In this document: positions 27,701 to 37,970 of the stretch, one piece after another
How positions within the stretch are numbered: the first letter of the stretch is position 1
How the letters are laid out: each line of letters opens with the position of its first letter
Assembly: GCA_000727475.1 (NCBI GenBank)
Contig: KL647290.1
Location: forward strand, 1,672,910 to 1,736,909
Length of the DNA: 64,000 nt
DNA from: Sarcocystis neurona
Taxonomy: Eukaryota; Apicomplexa; Conoidasida; Eucoccidiorida; Sarcocystidae
Direction: 5' to 3'
The notes under the pieces: model-generated
What the model saw: the letters and a program-made list of their open reading frames with translations, nothing else
Databases searched by the model: none
What the model was told of the DNA's origin: nothing
Position numbers and translations under genes: made by a program

Positions 27701-30700
27701 TAACTGCATGTGTGTCTCTGCAGGTGTGAGCATGTGTATGTGTACACTTCCACGTTGTGGCTCCATATATGTGAAGAGGAAACCGCCGGCGTGCCACTGC
27801 TGCTGCTGCCGCTGTGGTGGCGTGCAGCAGGAAGGGGAGGAGCGAGCGTGCTGTTGCTGGAGCTGCAGAGGAAAAAAGAAGAGCGGGCGTGCTGGCGCCG
27901 TCGTTGCTGCTGGCGCGCGCACGTGTGTCCACCGGGAGTTGCCTTTCTCTACCTGTGTTGGGGTGCAGGTGTCGTTGACCAGGTGATGCTGTCGGTGAAC
28001 AGCGCGGGAAGCAGATTTACGAAGGTGAAAGTGCGCAGCGTCCGCATCCCTCAGACGGGAGATAAGTTTGCGTCTCGTCACGGACAGAAGGGCACCATCG
28101 GCATCACCTACCGTACTGAGGATATGCCTTTCAACGAGGTATGAGAACTGCGCGTATCTCGATGGTTCATACCCCCGCCGCGCGTATTTGAACGAAGAGG
28201 TCTGTGTGCGCGTGCGTCCGCCTGAAGTTTTAGCGTTTTCATAGCCAGTCGCAGTGCAGTCACACATAAGTTGCGGAAAACTCGGCATTTCCCTGTCCGG
28301 TGCTGTAAGACGTCTTCGATTTTTTTCACGCCCTCGTGCCGTCTCGTGTTGACCCAAGTGGAGAAGTACAGATGTGTTGACGTTTTTCTCGGCCGTTTGC
28401 GTGTGAACGTGCATCCGTCTGTCTGCGCGCGCATGGGTGTAGTCAAACACTTACGCGTGTGTGTGTCTGCAGGGAACCGCGTGGATACACCTACGTGTGC
28501 ACGCATACAGCCTTGTACGAGCCAGTGTGCGCATACCTATATATATATATGCAGATATTTATACATATATACACAAAAATAGATATGCATATAAATATCT
28601 ATATGTGTAGATATTTATGTATATATATATATGTGGAGGCTCCCGTATTCAATATTACATGTATGTATTCAATATTACATGTATGTATACATTTGCGCAG
28701 GCGTATATCTTCCTGTGTCCACAAGTCGGTGTGCATGTACATGCATGGATGGATACGTGCATGCTTCGTCGTACAAAAAGTCGCTGTACCTTTATGTGTG
28801 TGTAGTGTCGTCCGCATACATATATATATACATATAAATATGTGTCTGTATACGCGCAATCGTACACACATCCATATACGTGTGTGTAACGGCCTCCAGA
28901 CACGCGCCTGCGTATCTGTGTACGCACGTGCACGCCGCTATATATGTCGGCGGACGGATCCGTTTCCGCGTGCGCAAGACGATTCTTTGTAAAAAGCTGG
29001 TAAAGGGGTAACGCAGTCGCTGCCCTTCTGGTCTACAGGATATTCTTCTCTCTAGTTCGCTTGTTGAATTGCCGTGGCTCGACATGCCGAATGTAGATCG
29101 CCTCTTCGTAGAAGTATATATATATAAATAAAGTACGCACCTGTGTACGTGTGTGCATGTGTCTGTGTGTGTGGCCCCTTATACAGGAAGGTATAACTCC
29201 AGATCTGATTATGAACCCTCATGCCGTGCCGTCTCGTATGACAATCGGACATTTGGTCGAGTGTCTCCTAGGCAAAACGGCTGCGATCTTCGGTGGCGAG
29301 GGAGACGCGACGCCTTTCAACGGCGTAAGTGCAGCAGGGAACTTCGTGAAGCAGGACACCTTGTGCAGGGTGCCTCCCACGCTCACTCTCTCGTCCCAGA
29401 GTACACAGTGCTTCTCGTGTGTGTACGTGTAGAGAGAGAGGAATAGATGCGGGTGTGGATGTACACATGTGTAGGCATGTGCTTCTATGCACTGTCACTG
29501 AAAAGCATTCATTGAGGTGTCGAAGGCGTGAGTGAAGCCTCAGTAGTGCTTCAACGACAAAGTGGAAAGCGTGCGCGGTGAGCTACTGAACAGCTGCTTG
29601 TGTTCTGTCAAACTTGAGGCGGTGAGCACCTGCGGCAGACCACAGGTACACAGGACGCACATGTATATACGTACATATATGTATGTGTAGGCATTGCAGA
29701 GAGAGTAATTTAGGCGAACAAAAGGTTCCCTTGAGTTGCTGAAGCGAACTGCTACTTGCTGGAAGAGCGACATCATCTGCGTGCATCAGCTGCGTCTTGA
29801 GCAGCGTCGCTTGTGGCATTGCTGAAGAGCAACCCACAGATGGGGTGGTGCGCACTTCATGAATTATAATACCACTCTTTTCCCCAGACACTGGAGTTTC
29901 TCTGCAGTTGATGCGTACGTATATACATACGTATGTGTGAAGGTAGTCCGCTCATTATCACGAAGGGATGCTTCTCTAGGGTCTTTGCAACGCACACACA
30001 TGCATATACATATATATATATACATACACACATTAGTATGTGCTGCAGCTTCTGCAGTGTATTGAGACTGCTGAATATGCAAGGCATTGAGGATGCAGCA
30101 GCTGCCGTACACTTTGTTTTTAAGCGTCTCCAGTGCGCTGCTGCTGGTCTGCATGTGAATGCATGTGGGTGCGTGTGTGTAACTCTGTGTAAAGCGCGTA
30201 ACGTCTGCAGCGACCAGCTGGCTAGCAGTGCTTTCACTGCCCAGCGCTACTATTCATCTGCGCAGCTAATGTATTTGGCTGGATTCATTGTTGATGTGTG
30301 CAAACAGAATGACGTGTGCTTTATTGCACGATACGGTGGACTACGTGGTAAGTGCAGGGCAGTCTACTATATTGCAATCCTCAGGTCGGTGAGTCCCGCA
30401 TTGGATCACAGAGACGCCGAGGGAAGACAAGCTTTTGCTTGGGAAGCAGGAGCACAACATCATGTTAGGGCTGCTGTGTTCGTCTTTGACGCGTCAGGCT
30501 GTGTTGGTTCTCACGAGCTTCTATGTCCGTCCTTGGATGACCGTTTGCGTGGGTGCGTGTGCGTGTAGGTGTGTGTGTGTACATAAACATGTTGGTGCGT
30601 TTTTATGTGTGCGCGTTAAAATATGTCTGGTATATGTGTATGTATTTCCAGCGATGTTACATACGTCCGCACAAGTATGTATATCTATTGCGTCCGTGCG

Positions 30701-31366
30701 GACGTAGGGGTGGACTGCATTACGTCCGTGTACGCTTGTGTGTGTATGCGCCGGTGTGCATGTCTGTGTGCGTGTTTGTCCAAGCGTATGTGTATATCGA
30801 CGCATTTATTTATACCCGCGCTTGATAAGAGCGTGTGCTTCTCTCTGCAGTACGCCGTGCTTGATATCTCGAACCGTCTGCAATCGCTGGGGTACGAACG
30901 TTTTGGAAACGAGCGGCTCTACCACGGGCACACTGGGCTGCAGCTGCCGTCGCTGGTGTTTTTCGGTCCGACGTATTACCAGCGACTTAAGCATATGGTG
31001 GACGACAAAATTCACGCGCGTGCACGAGGTCCAGTAACGATGCTTACCCGGCAGCCTATGGAAGGGAAAAGCAGGGAAGGAGGCCTTCGGTTTGGAGAGA
31101 TGGAACGCGACTGTATGATTAGCCACGGCGCTGCGCACATGTTGAAGGAGAGGCTCTTTGAACAGAGCGACGCCTACCGCGTCCACGTGTGCGACATCTG
31201 TGGCCTCATCTGCACGGCCGATTTATCCAGAGGCAACTTCGAGTGCAAGCTGTGTGATAATAAATCAAAGATATCCCAAGTTTGCATCCCCTACGCGTGC
31301 AAGCTGCTGCTGCAGGAACTTATGACCATGTGCATCTATCCGCGACTGGTGTTGCAGGTAGCGTAA
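9762..31366 (+). CDS. RPB2: DNA-directed RNA polymerase II second-largest subunit (RPB2)
   Basis: Catalytic subunit of nuclear RNA polymerase II, forming with RPB1 the active site that makes mRNA. Exons: 9762-10495, 12886-13111, 14116-14283, 15368-15702, 17251-17633, 18786-19213, 19965-20153, 20809-20868, 22333-22517, 25007-25550, 26884-26995, 27969-28138, 29187-29324, 30851-31366. Every junction is GT..AG, phases agree, and the sum is 4188 nt (1395 aa; yeast has 1224). Family blocks occur in order: SWAVVSSFF (near 205), [30 protein letters not shown] (about 357-383), [49 protein letters not shown] (acidic metal-site residues E1006/D1007), [40 protein letters not shown]. The C-terminal zinc site is CDIC..ECKLC (C1338, C1341, C1356, C1359). 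Unusual: an Ala/Glu-rich extension of about 200 residues and a Gly/Ala-rich insert at 427-465. It is not the Pol I or Pol III paralog: the EDVIIGK-like and zinc-region wording is that of Pol II. The start ATG is the first of the open exon; the 3' end could be extended by splicing at 31356. Confidence 0.95.
10171..10260 (+). other. Possible 90-nt in-frame intron inside RPB2 exon 1
   Basis: A strong donor (GACG|GTGAGG at 10171) and a strong acceptor (a T6/C4 tract then TAG ending at 10260) bracket 90 nt within purine- and GC-rich exon 1. The segment is open and divisible by three, so both retained and spliced forms keep the frame (1395 or 1365 aa). The sudden pyrimidine tract inside a GAGGAGG-type coding region is the main reason to suspect a true intron. 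The residues affected are the variable acidic part, not the conserved core. Confidence 0.45.
11068..11420. repeat. TA/TG-rich degenerate microsatellite in RPB2 intron 1
   Basis: Imperfect arrays of TATATA, TATGTATG and GTGTATA alternate with spaced variants of the phrase 'gtgtgtctnacttta/actatactgtgtatat' (for example near 11097, 11175, 11226, 11283, 11336 and 11378). This suggests a degenerate higher-order unit of roughly 50-80 bp. Intronic, with no coding potential. Confidence 0.5.
15118..15345. repeat. CTG-rich imperfect triplet array upstream of RPB2 exon 4
   Basis: About 230 nt of imperfect CTG/GCTG repeats (CTGCTGCTG interrupted by TGTG and CGG) end some 20-25 nt before the exon 4 acceptor at 15367. 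All plus-strand frames read as Cys/Ala/Leu-rich low complexity, and the minus strand reads as Gln/Ser/Ala. The exon itself starts with the conserved VLVAQER, so the array is intronic. Confidence 0.7.
16490..16575. repeat. Two-copy tandem repeat in RPB2 intron 4
   Basis: TGCTAGGGTAGGAG followed by a GGGTCTTTC/CGGATCTTTC variant and CAGCGTCC occurs at about 16492 and again at about 16538 (period about 46 bp). It lies between exons 4 and 5. Confidence 0.55.
16770..17050. repeat. Diverged tandem duplication (about 137 bp) in RPB2 intron 4
   Basis: The phrase TGTCTAGAGCCG is found three times (about 16777, 16820, 16957). The last two are each followed by a related stretch: TATACATACATGAGTGTGAAG and TATACGTATATGAGTATGAAG respectively, then a C+T-rich tract. 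This indicates a degenerate duplication with a period near 137 bp. Confidence 0.55.
17782..17794 (+). repeat. Poly-G run (13 G) in RPB2 intron 5
   Basis: Thirteen consecutive G residues end a purine-rich segment (17690-17795) downstream of the exon 5 donor at 17634. It could form a G-quadruplex in the pre-mRNA, but could also be a region of sequencing-length uncertainty. Confidence 0.6.
21690..21930. repeat. (TA)n microsatellite cluster in RPB2 intron 8
   Basis: Several pure TA/AT runs (near 21710-21731, 21770-21784 and 21904-21928) are separated by CTCTCT and TGTATG segments. They produce spurious Tyr/Ile-repeat open frames on both strands. Confidence 0.7.
24045..24380. repeat. Pyrimidine-rich low-complexity segment in RPB2 intron 9
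   Basis: About 330 nt dominated by TCTCT, TTTCTT and CCTTC on the plus strand (purines on the minus strand, giving Lys/Arg/Glu-rich antisense frames). It sits mid-way in the 2.5-kb intron between exons 9 and 10 and has no conserved coding content. Confidence 0.55.
26680..26815. repeat. CAG-rich triplet segment upstream of RPB2 exon 11
   Basis: Imperfect GCA/CAG runs (for example GCAGCAGCAGCAGCAGCACC near 26679) lie in intron 10, less than 80 nt before the exon 11 acceptor at 26883. They give Ala/Ser-rich open frames but are not continuous with the RPB2 reading frame, whose exon 10 donor is at 25551. Confidence 0.55.
28640..28690. repeat. Perfect 20-bp tandem duplication in RPB2 intron 12
   Basis: GTATTCAATATTACATGTAT occurs twice back to back starting at 28645, within TA-rich intronic DNA between exons 12 and 13. 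An exact repeat among degenerate neighbours suggests a recent slippage event. Confidence 0.6.
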
Positions 31367-33600
31367 GCTGTAAAACACTGTCCAGCACGTGGTGACTTCG
31401 CGCCCTCTGCCCTCCTGCAGACGGCCGACAATAGAGTCGTAAACGTGTGGAGCACTGCGACATCCGTAGTGCCCCTGCAAGGAGTTTTACGATTTCTCCC
31501 GGACGCGAGAGCTGCAAGGATACTGAACTGGAGCGCACTTTTGTGGCGGTGCATCTGCGGATTTGTGCTGTCCACGTACTGCACGTCTGCAAGTTGCTTG
31601 TTCGACATCCGACGACGATCGCGTACATCTGGCTGTCCTGCGTAAAGAAGTGATACGGCACGTGTCGTTGTGGACAACGGGGTACTCTAGTGATGTCTGC
31701 AGCAGTGTGACGGATGAGCAGAGACGAAGTGCTTTCGATTTTACCAAAGCTCGCAGATGGTATATTCTCATGTGGAAAGTATATGGATTTTCAGTCCCCT
31801 AAAGAAGCAGGATCATCGGGAGGTCTGAATCGTGCAGCGTGGAGGGCACGCTAGGCATGTGTAGACTTTCGTACGTAGGTTGCGATTTTTCTGATTATAT
31901 GAGTATGCCGTTGCGGGGACATTTCTCCGCACACGTTTGCATGGGCATTTGTGCATCTTTGCGTTATTTGGGAGGATGTGCTGGCGAAACGGTGCCGATT
32001 GAAAAGCGAACAGAGTTGCTGCAGTGGCGTGGGAGAGAAAATGCCAATTTGTTGTTCCTAGCACGTGTAGGCGTCGAGTATGACTAATATACGTGGTTTG
32101 AAAGGAAGTAAAGTAGAAACCGATCTTTGTAGATGGCGTCTTGGTGGTTGCGCCACGTTAAAATCCGACGCAGAAAATGTGTCAGAAATTCCGTGCTCAG
32201 ATGCACTTAAGGCTTTTTTTAAAAGGAGTACATGGTTGCGAACTTACGTGACTGATTTTCTGCCCATTAGCAAATGTGTGGACGGGAGTACACATTTACG
32301 TACACAGGGGCATACATATATATATATACATATATGTATACATGTACACGCCGCAGTAGAGCATGGAAGTCATTTTACGTTTGAGATTTCCTGCTTCCAG
32401 AACTTGTCAGAAGACGAAAGGGCTGGTGTGTCGTACACGCTGTGGGCGTGCAAAACTGTCGTATGTCAGGGGTACACGGATATGAGCAAGACCATACCGT
32501 GCGGAGTGTTCCGGTTGTGAATCTGTGTCGCAGAGTCCTTGGCACACACGTTTCATATCTATCGAGCAGATCAACCCCATTTGTACGGGGGGCCTGGCGA
32601 CTGCCGTTCAATTCGAGGACCTGGTTTAAGAGTCTCACACGCATAGCGATCCTCTTGGTTTAATTCTACTTCGGCTATCTGCACTTTTTTTTGTGTCACA
32701 ACCTTTTGCCAGGTGTCTTGGCATTTTCAGTTTTTTCCGGGCAGAAATCAACGATATCCATTAACCACGAATATGCAGGTCACAGGTTTTCTGTCCCTGC
32801 AGGTGTTGCCGGATAGGCATATGCTCTGATGCTTGCAGGTAACGGCGGAGGAGCAAAGTGTATGCTTGTTTTATACGGTTGAACTCTAAAGGACATCGAA
32901 AGCCACTTTTCAGTCATCTCTGCTGGCTGGAAACACTAAAGCCTGCGACGCTGCGCACTGGCGTAAAAACTTTTTCATTAACAGCAGCGGTAGACAGTGT
33001 ACAGTTTGGAGCGACGCGTTTTAGGCGACGCATTTTCGCAGCGCCTGCCATTGTATTCCATGAAGTCTATTTACCGTTGTCGAGTAAGAAGGCCACTGTG
33101 AGCCCGTTTGATCCCACAACTCACGTCAAGAGTAGATCATCTGCAGAACCCATCTTAATTCGATCAAAGAGCTCTCTCCCTCGCCTGCAACGCGTATCAG
33201 CTTCCAGTGCAGGCGGCGGATTATTCGACGTGTTGCGTTTTACGTCAACAGCCAATATTGCGTCAGTTGACGTTTCGGTTCCTAAAAAGTACAGGTTGGC
33301 GTCTGATCTTTCAACAGGCAATGTCCAAAAAGTATGCCGTTCAAAACATCCGAAAGAAGTTCTAGCTTCGATATCGGTTATTCATGTGTAGTCAAAATTC
33401 CTGACATCATGCATCGGCTCAGAACCAGGGACTGATTTGCGTGGTCACAAAACGAGGCTAAACTGCATGACACTCCTAAATTCTGAGTAGTATCGATTGA
33501 GTTCTATGTAGTTAAATTAAGGAGGACAACCTTGCACAACTGTAAAAATCCAAGATTTGAAGCTCAGAAGAACAAGACAAAGCTTAATTCTGGGGTCCGT
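31367..33600. other. RPB2 3' flank, no recognised gene
   Basis: The first part should hold the RPB2 3' UTR and poly(A) signals; none can be named. There is an open frame without ATG at 32858-33391 (+, GTG first codon, 177 codons, Ser/Lys/Val-rich, no recognised motif), about the length expected by chance in this window. The segment is largely free of microsatellites except a short TATATA block near 32310-32340. Confidence 0.4.
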
Positions 33601-33605
33601 CATAG

Positions 33606-34095
33606 TTCTTGACGTTCACTAACGATGAGAAGGCGACACTTGGCTGTGCTGTCAAACATCAGGGCATTAATAGGGCGACTTTTTGAGGCCACAAGCGTTC
33701 CTGACATTCAGTAATGATGGGAAACTGACAGTTCGCTGTGCTGCCAAAGCTCAGGGCATTAATAGGGCAACACCTGAGTGTCAGCGTTCCTGACATTCAT
33801 TAACGATGCGAAGGGGACACTTCGCTGTGCGGTCAAACATCAGGGCATACGTCAAAAATGAACAACTGGTTTCAGTGTATACAAGGTGCGTTTAGTGAAA
33901 GGGACGATGTGCTTCTATCAAAAGCGCTGGAGCGTCTCAGCGTTTCTGGCATTCATTAACGATGCGAAAGCGACACTCCGCTTTGTTGTCAAACATCAGG
34001 GCATACCTCGAAACCGTACAAGTGGTTTCAGTGTGTATGAGTTACGTTCAGTGGAAGGAACGATCTGCTTCTATCAAAAGTGCTGGAGCGCTCAC
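33606..34095. repeat. Diverged tandem repeats overlapping the 3' end of EEP2
   Basis: The phrase 'gttcctgacattcattaacgatgcg' and variants starts near 33609, 33698, 33785 and 33941. Each is followed by 'cgctgtgctgtcaaacatcagggcat' or a close variant. The first two steps are about 88 bp; the last unit is longer (about 156 bp) and adds 'gtggtttcagtgtgta' and 'tgcttctatcaaaagngctggagcg'. Repeat divergence is modest (roughly one base in ten by eye). The last unit runs into the EEP2 terminal exon, whose final residues and stop codon are read from it on the minus strand. Confidence 0.75.
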
Positions 34096-37000
34096 TTCCC
34101 TCTTGAGTGTACTGCCTTGCCGGCAGGCCTCAACGAGATATAACTGGGGAAGGTGATCTCCTCGGAAGTTGAGGAGTTGACCGCTGAGCACGAGAAACGG
34201 CTCTACTTTCGAAGAAGCGCAGCGCCAGTCTTTACATGCTGTGCTCCCCACGGGCCGACGGATTATCAGTCGATCCAGAAAACCAGTTTGTGCTGCGCTC
34301 TGCTTGGAGGCCGTGTCGAGGCAGTGCTCGTCAACGTCCCGTTGCTGAGGAAGGACAGGCGACACAAGGAGGACTGCAGACCAGGAGACATCTCAATGGT
34401 TTTCTGAGCAGAGATATACACATAAACGAATATGCTGATACAAACAATCACAACGCTACGCGTGCACCTGCACGTAGAAAGACGCAGTGTAGCACTGTTC
34501 ATCACTGAGATGTTGTCCTCCGCTTGACATGATATTCTGCAGGTCCTTTCCAGTGATCAATTCAATGCCATAAATTTCGCACAAGTGTGAAGTGCGTTTT
34601 GCGTGACGATGTTGTACGTACTGACTCCCCCGGCTGCACCTGGCAGCCTTTTGTCCACTTGTAGGAGACTAGCCCGGTGTAGCACACGCTTATAACATCA
34701 AACCCAAAGAAAAGCAGAGAAGTCCCCAGTTCGTTTTCGCCTTTGTCCGGTAGCGAGCCCCCAAGGGTGTCGAGGGCGTAGAGAATCGGGAAGTATTTCA
34801 TCTCCTTCGCGCGAATTGGAGCACCCAACATGTTTAGGAGCCGTGCTTGTTCGACGCCTGCAAAAAAATGGGACAACCAGGCAACTCTGGTCCCAAAATC
34901 TAGTGTATATAACTTACTTGTGCATACAGTGCCCCACCGAAAGAGTATCTTGACTAAAGCCAGCATTTTCTGTGCATCCCCCACTGCGGATCTTGCTCGA
35001 TGTGTCACCTAAATAATGCTTGAGAGCTGTAATCTTCTTATATTTTAGTTGTGGTCGGCGCGTCCGTGTGATCCGGTCTCACTTTGGTCAGCCTCCGGCA
35101 CGACCGTTTTCATTTCCGAAAAGAGAGGTCTCGTAGCTACGTCATCCATCAAGATCTGGGTCTCACGTTCTGAAAAACGCGAGTTCATATCTCCTACCAG
35201 GTACGTGCCCGCGCCAAAGTAGTCCAGTCCTGCAGAATAACCAACGCGTCGGCTTAATTGGAAAGTACTGATCGACCACCTGCATGTCTGTAACGTATAT
35301 GTGGTCCTCCTCCCATCTACTTCCGCAGAAACTGACACTATCAACTGGTTCGCCTCATGTGACATATTCGCATCAGAGAGAACTTCCGATATCAGCATGT
35401 GCAAATAAGAGGGTCACTCCCGAACGTTCCATGCGAGCGGTTAGCCAGGATCACTCAGCTCTACCGAGGCAAACCCACCTAGTTCCCGTTGTGTACTTGG
35501 GACACACCGTTGTACCGCTTGCTCGAGCGTCTGTTGCAGAAACTGAGATTGATCTTCCTTTGCAGTTACCATGTGCGTGCCCAGAACAAGTACTTTGTTC
35601 TCTTCCGATCCAATAGTCGCCGAGATTCCCACAAATCCCTTTTGACGAGAGCGCCACGACCACTCACAGTGGCCAATGGAGCCGGGGTCAATATGCTCGC
35701 GACCAACAAGAATTATTGCTTGAGTATTTGCCCACGGTCCGAGTTTCGGAAATTTCGTACCTATGGTGTTTTGTAGCTGTGTGTAACTTGAGCTCTCGAC
35801 AGACCAAGTTGGGCGTTGACTCAAAGCGTTCAGACCTAATACCAAATTTTCAATGAGTCTACGATATTGTGAACCCTGCATCCTCAGACATTCTTGCACA
35901 GTGATAAAGAAGACATCAATTGTGTTAACGTCTGGTTTCGCGCCGTTGGCTGGTATCACAGCCTGCAAGATCTCCCACGGCGTGGGCGTGAAAAGCTCTG
36001 TGTTCCTGTAGCACGCACACGACGCATCGCAAAGGAACACGAAATCCCGGATCTCGGTAAAGCACGCTACGGCGCGGGGGTAACAACTACAAAGTCCACC
36101 TCTTTGGCAGAGGTACTGTGTCAGGCTGCATCACGAGTCGAGCTCCCTCTCCAGTCGACTTTTAGCCAAACAATATGCAACACTCAGGGTGTAGTCTTTC
36201 AGTTGTGTCTCCGCAACGTTAGGTAGAAGAATGTCCTTCCCTAGCTGAAACTCGACAGTAGTCCCGCGGACGACCAACAAACCAATGGGCCAGCCGAGCG
36301 TAAACATAGGCTTACCTGACTACAGCATACTACCAGTGTAACGAGTCAAACTGTAGCCAGCTAGTATACGCACCATTGCAGGAACAGGAGGCGAACGGCA
36401 CTAAAAGTGTCAGAGTTTTGCATGGTGTTGTGCAGGGATTTCCTCGCCTCCTGATGGCTCCGGACCTGAGACTGGTACACCTGCGCGGCTTCCTCATACG
36501 TACGGACGCGGCGGGGCACGGCGATTTTGGCTTCCGGCATGTAGCCGCATTGTTCCATCTCAACTCGCATTCCGGGTGGCATACCCTTCTGCTTCGGGTC
36601 TTGCGCCCAGCTTATTAGTACATCGCGTGTAACTCCATCGGGGAGGTAGCCGGAAGCAAGAGGGTCCTGACCGTCAGCACACGAGGTGAACGGTGTGGAG
36701 TACCTCACGATATTTGTTGCTTTGTATGCAGCAGGCCACCATTATCACAGGTCTGCACTCAAACCAGAGTGTTGTAGACGTTGTTGCCGATAGACACCTG
36801 GTGTTTAGAGCGATGATGGCTTTGGAGATGCCAGAATGCCCTGTTAACAGTATCTACGGCGAATGGACTGAGGTACGGTGCACACTGTGGTTTGATTCCC
36901 TGTGTCGTACCTATATAAACAATGCAGGCAACCTAGTGTCTCAGCCTGAACTCACTGTAACTCCAACCCGAACGAAGCAGAGGGTGGACTCGACCTTCGA

Positions 37001-37455
37001 GTGTGTACGTGTTGCACTTGTGACGGACAGAGGTGCACCACTTGCGTAACACCGTTACGACGTTCAGTGCCGTAACAAGATTAGGACGAGGTGAGTGTCC
37101 GCATGTAGGAATAAACACGCATGTACGTTGAACTCATGGGAGAAAGAATCTGCAACTGCCCATGCTAGTCCCGTGCAAGCAGAAACCCACCTGCGACCGA
37201 GAAACGGCTCTTACTTACAGGTGTCCACTCAGGTTCCTTCCTATGCCTGATACTACCAGAAGCAATATGCGACCTCTCGTGCGCCGTTAGTGCTGCTCGT
37301 AGCTGAACAGGAGATAGGCGGTGTCCCAAGTGGAGTCGGATCGCTTCAACCCTCGGTGACTCAACGACAAAAAGAAGTAACTTGCATAGTAGTACAGCAT
37401 GCAAGTGCCAGAGAAGAATACTGGCCACATGCAGGAATTTCAAAGACGGTGCCAT
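34048..37455 (-). CDS. Secreted EEP-superfamily phosphodiesterase/phosphatase-like protein EEP2
   Basis: Six exons on the minus strand, given as plus coordinates in transcript order: 37219-37455, 36374-36666, 35479-36005, 35083-35229, 34622-34857, 34048-34344. They total 1737 nt (578 aa). Every junction is GT..AG and all phases match EEP3. Exon 1 starts at an ATG and encodes a long hydrophobic N-terminus (SILLWHLHAVLLCKLLLFVV), a signal peptide or anchor. EEP motifs: TVQEC (Q214-E215), RQKGFVG, VLGTHM, VGDMNSRFS (G365-N368), GFLDRLII (about 501-508), FRGDHLPQ (G542-H544). The order KGxVG, THL, GDxNxR, DRLI, S/GDH is that of inositol 5-phosphatases and neutral sphingomyelinases. In the family these residues bind metal and cleave phosphoesters; the Ser of SDH is Gly here. 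Paired cysteines in exon 5 (VCYTGL..KGC) suit an oxidised compartment. The last residues come from a tandem repeat. Substrate and location are inferred, not shown. Confidence 0.78.
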
Positions 37456-37970
37456 TTCTGGAAAGGCCAGGGAAATCTGTTCAAGGAATTACTGCCATCT
37501 GACGCAAGTGCAGATTCGGTTCTCAGTACAACCTGTTTGTACTTATTTAAAGGGAAGAAACAACGTAGGTGTGGTCCCCCACGGCAGAAGAGCAGCACCT
37601 AGGAGTATACGTCATCCCAAACTTTGAAGATGCTGGCAATGGCCTACATACACCCAACCGGTTGATTGTGCAACTCACAGACGTGCGGTCGGCTAGATAA
37701 GGCTCCCAAGACACGGAGCTTTCCGGCGCCTACGTACTGCTCCGCACGTCGGGCAACAAAGTAAGCGTGTTCACGGCATTTGACCAGTCTAACGCCCTGC
37801 GCAATCACGGGTGGAAACGTTCTGATCATTATTTCTTGGCCGTTTTTACCCTAAAGAATGACCTACTGCTTCTGCAACGCCGTAGTGTCGAGTGTTGTTC
37901 GTCACTCCAGTGCATTCACTCGCGCGTTGTGCCAGAAAGCCACACTCTGCAGCATAAAAAAGGATTTTGA
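37399..37970 (+). pseudogene. Probable EEP-family relic, opposite strand to EEP2
   Basis: A plus-strand segment starting inside EEP2 exon 1 (antisense) resembles the 3' half of the family. At 37399-37602 an open frame has STTCLYLFKGKKQ, comparable with VCYTSLVSYGWQKGCK of EEP exon 5. At 37644-37970 one frame reads LHTPNRLIVQL (compare GFLDRLVIRYP), then a TAA at 37698, then further in-frame sequence ending in WKRSDHYFLAVF, a typical EEP terminal Ser-Asp-His motif (37821-37829). The in-frame stop and the lack of room for 5' exons suggest a dead fragment, but an intron across the stop cannot be excluded. The match is by eye and weak outside the SDH region. Confidence 0.35.

Noticed and set aside
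27422..28450. 342-codon open frame on the minus strand
   Set aside because: It is antisense across RPB2 introns 11 and 12 and exon 12, with His/Thr/Gln-rich low complexity from CA and CTG-complement repeats, and no domain. Best explained as repeat-driven absence of stops.
32858..33391. 177-codon plus-strand frame
   Set aside because: No ATG, no signal or domain, and of a length expected about once by chance in a window this size; recorded only in the flank description.
35284..36226. Plus-strand frames over the EEP2 exons (for example 35489-35776)
   Set aside because: Shadows of the minus-strand EEP2 exons, which carry the EEP motifs and conserved phases.
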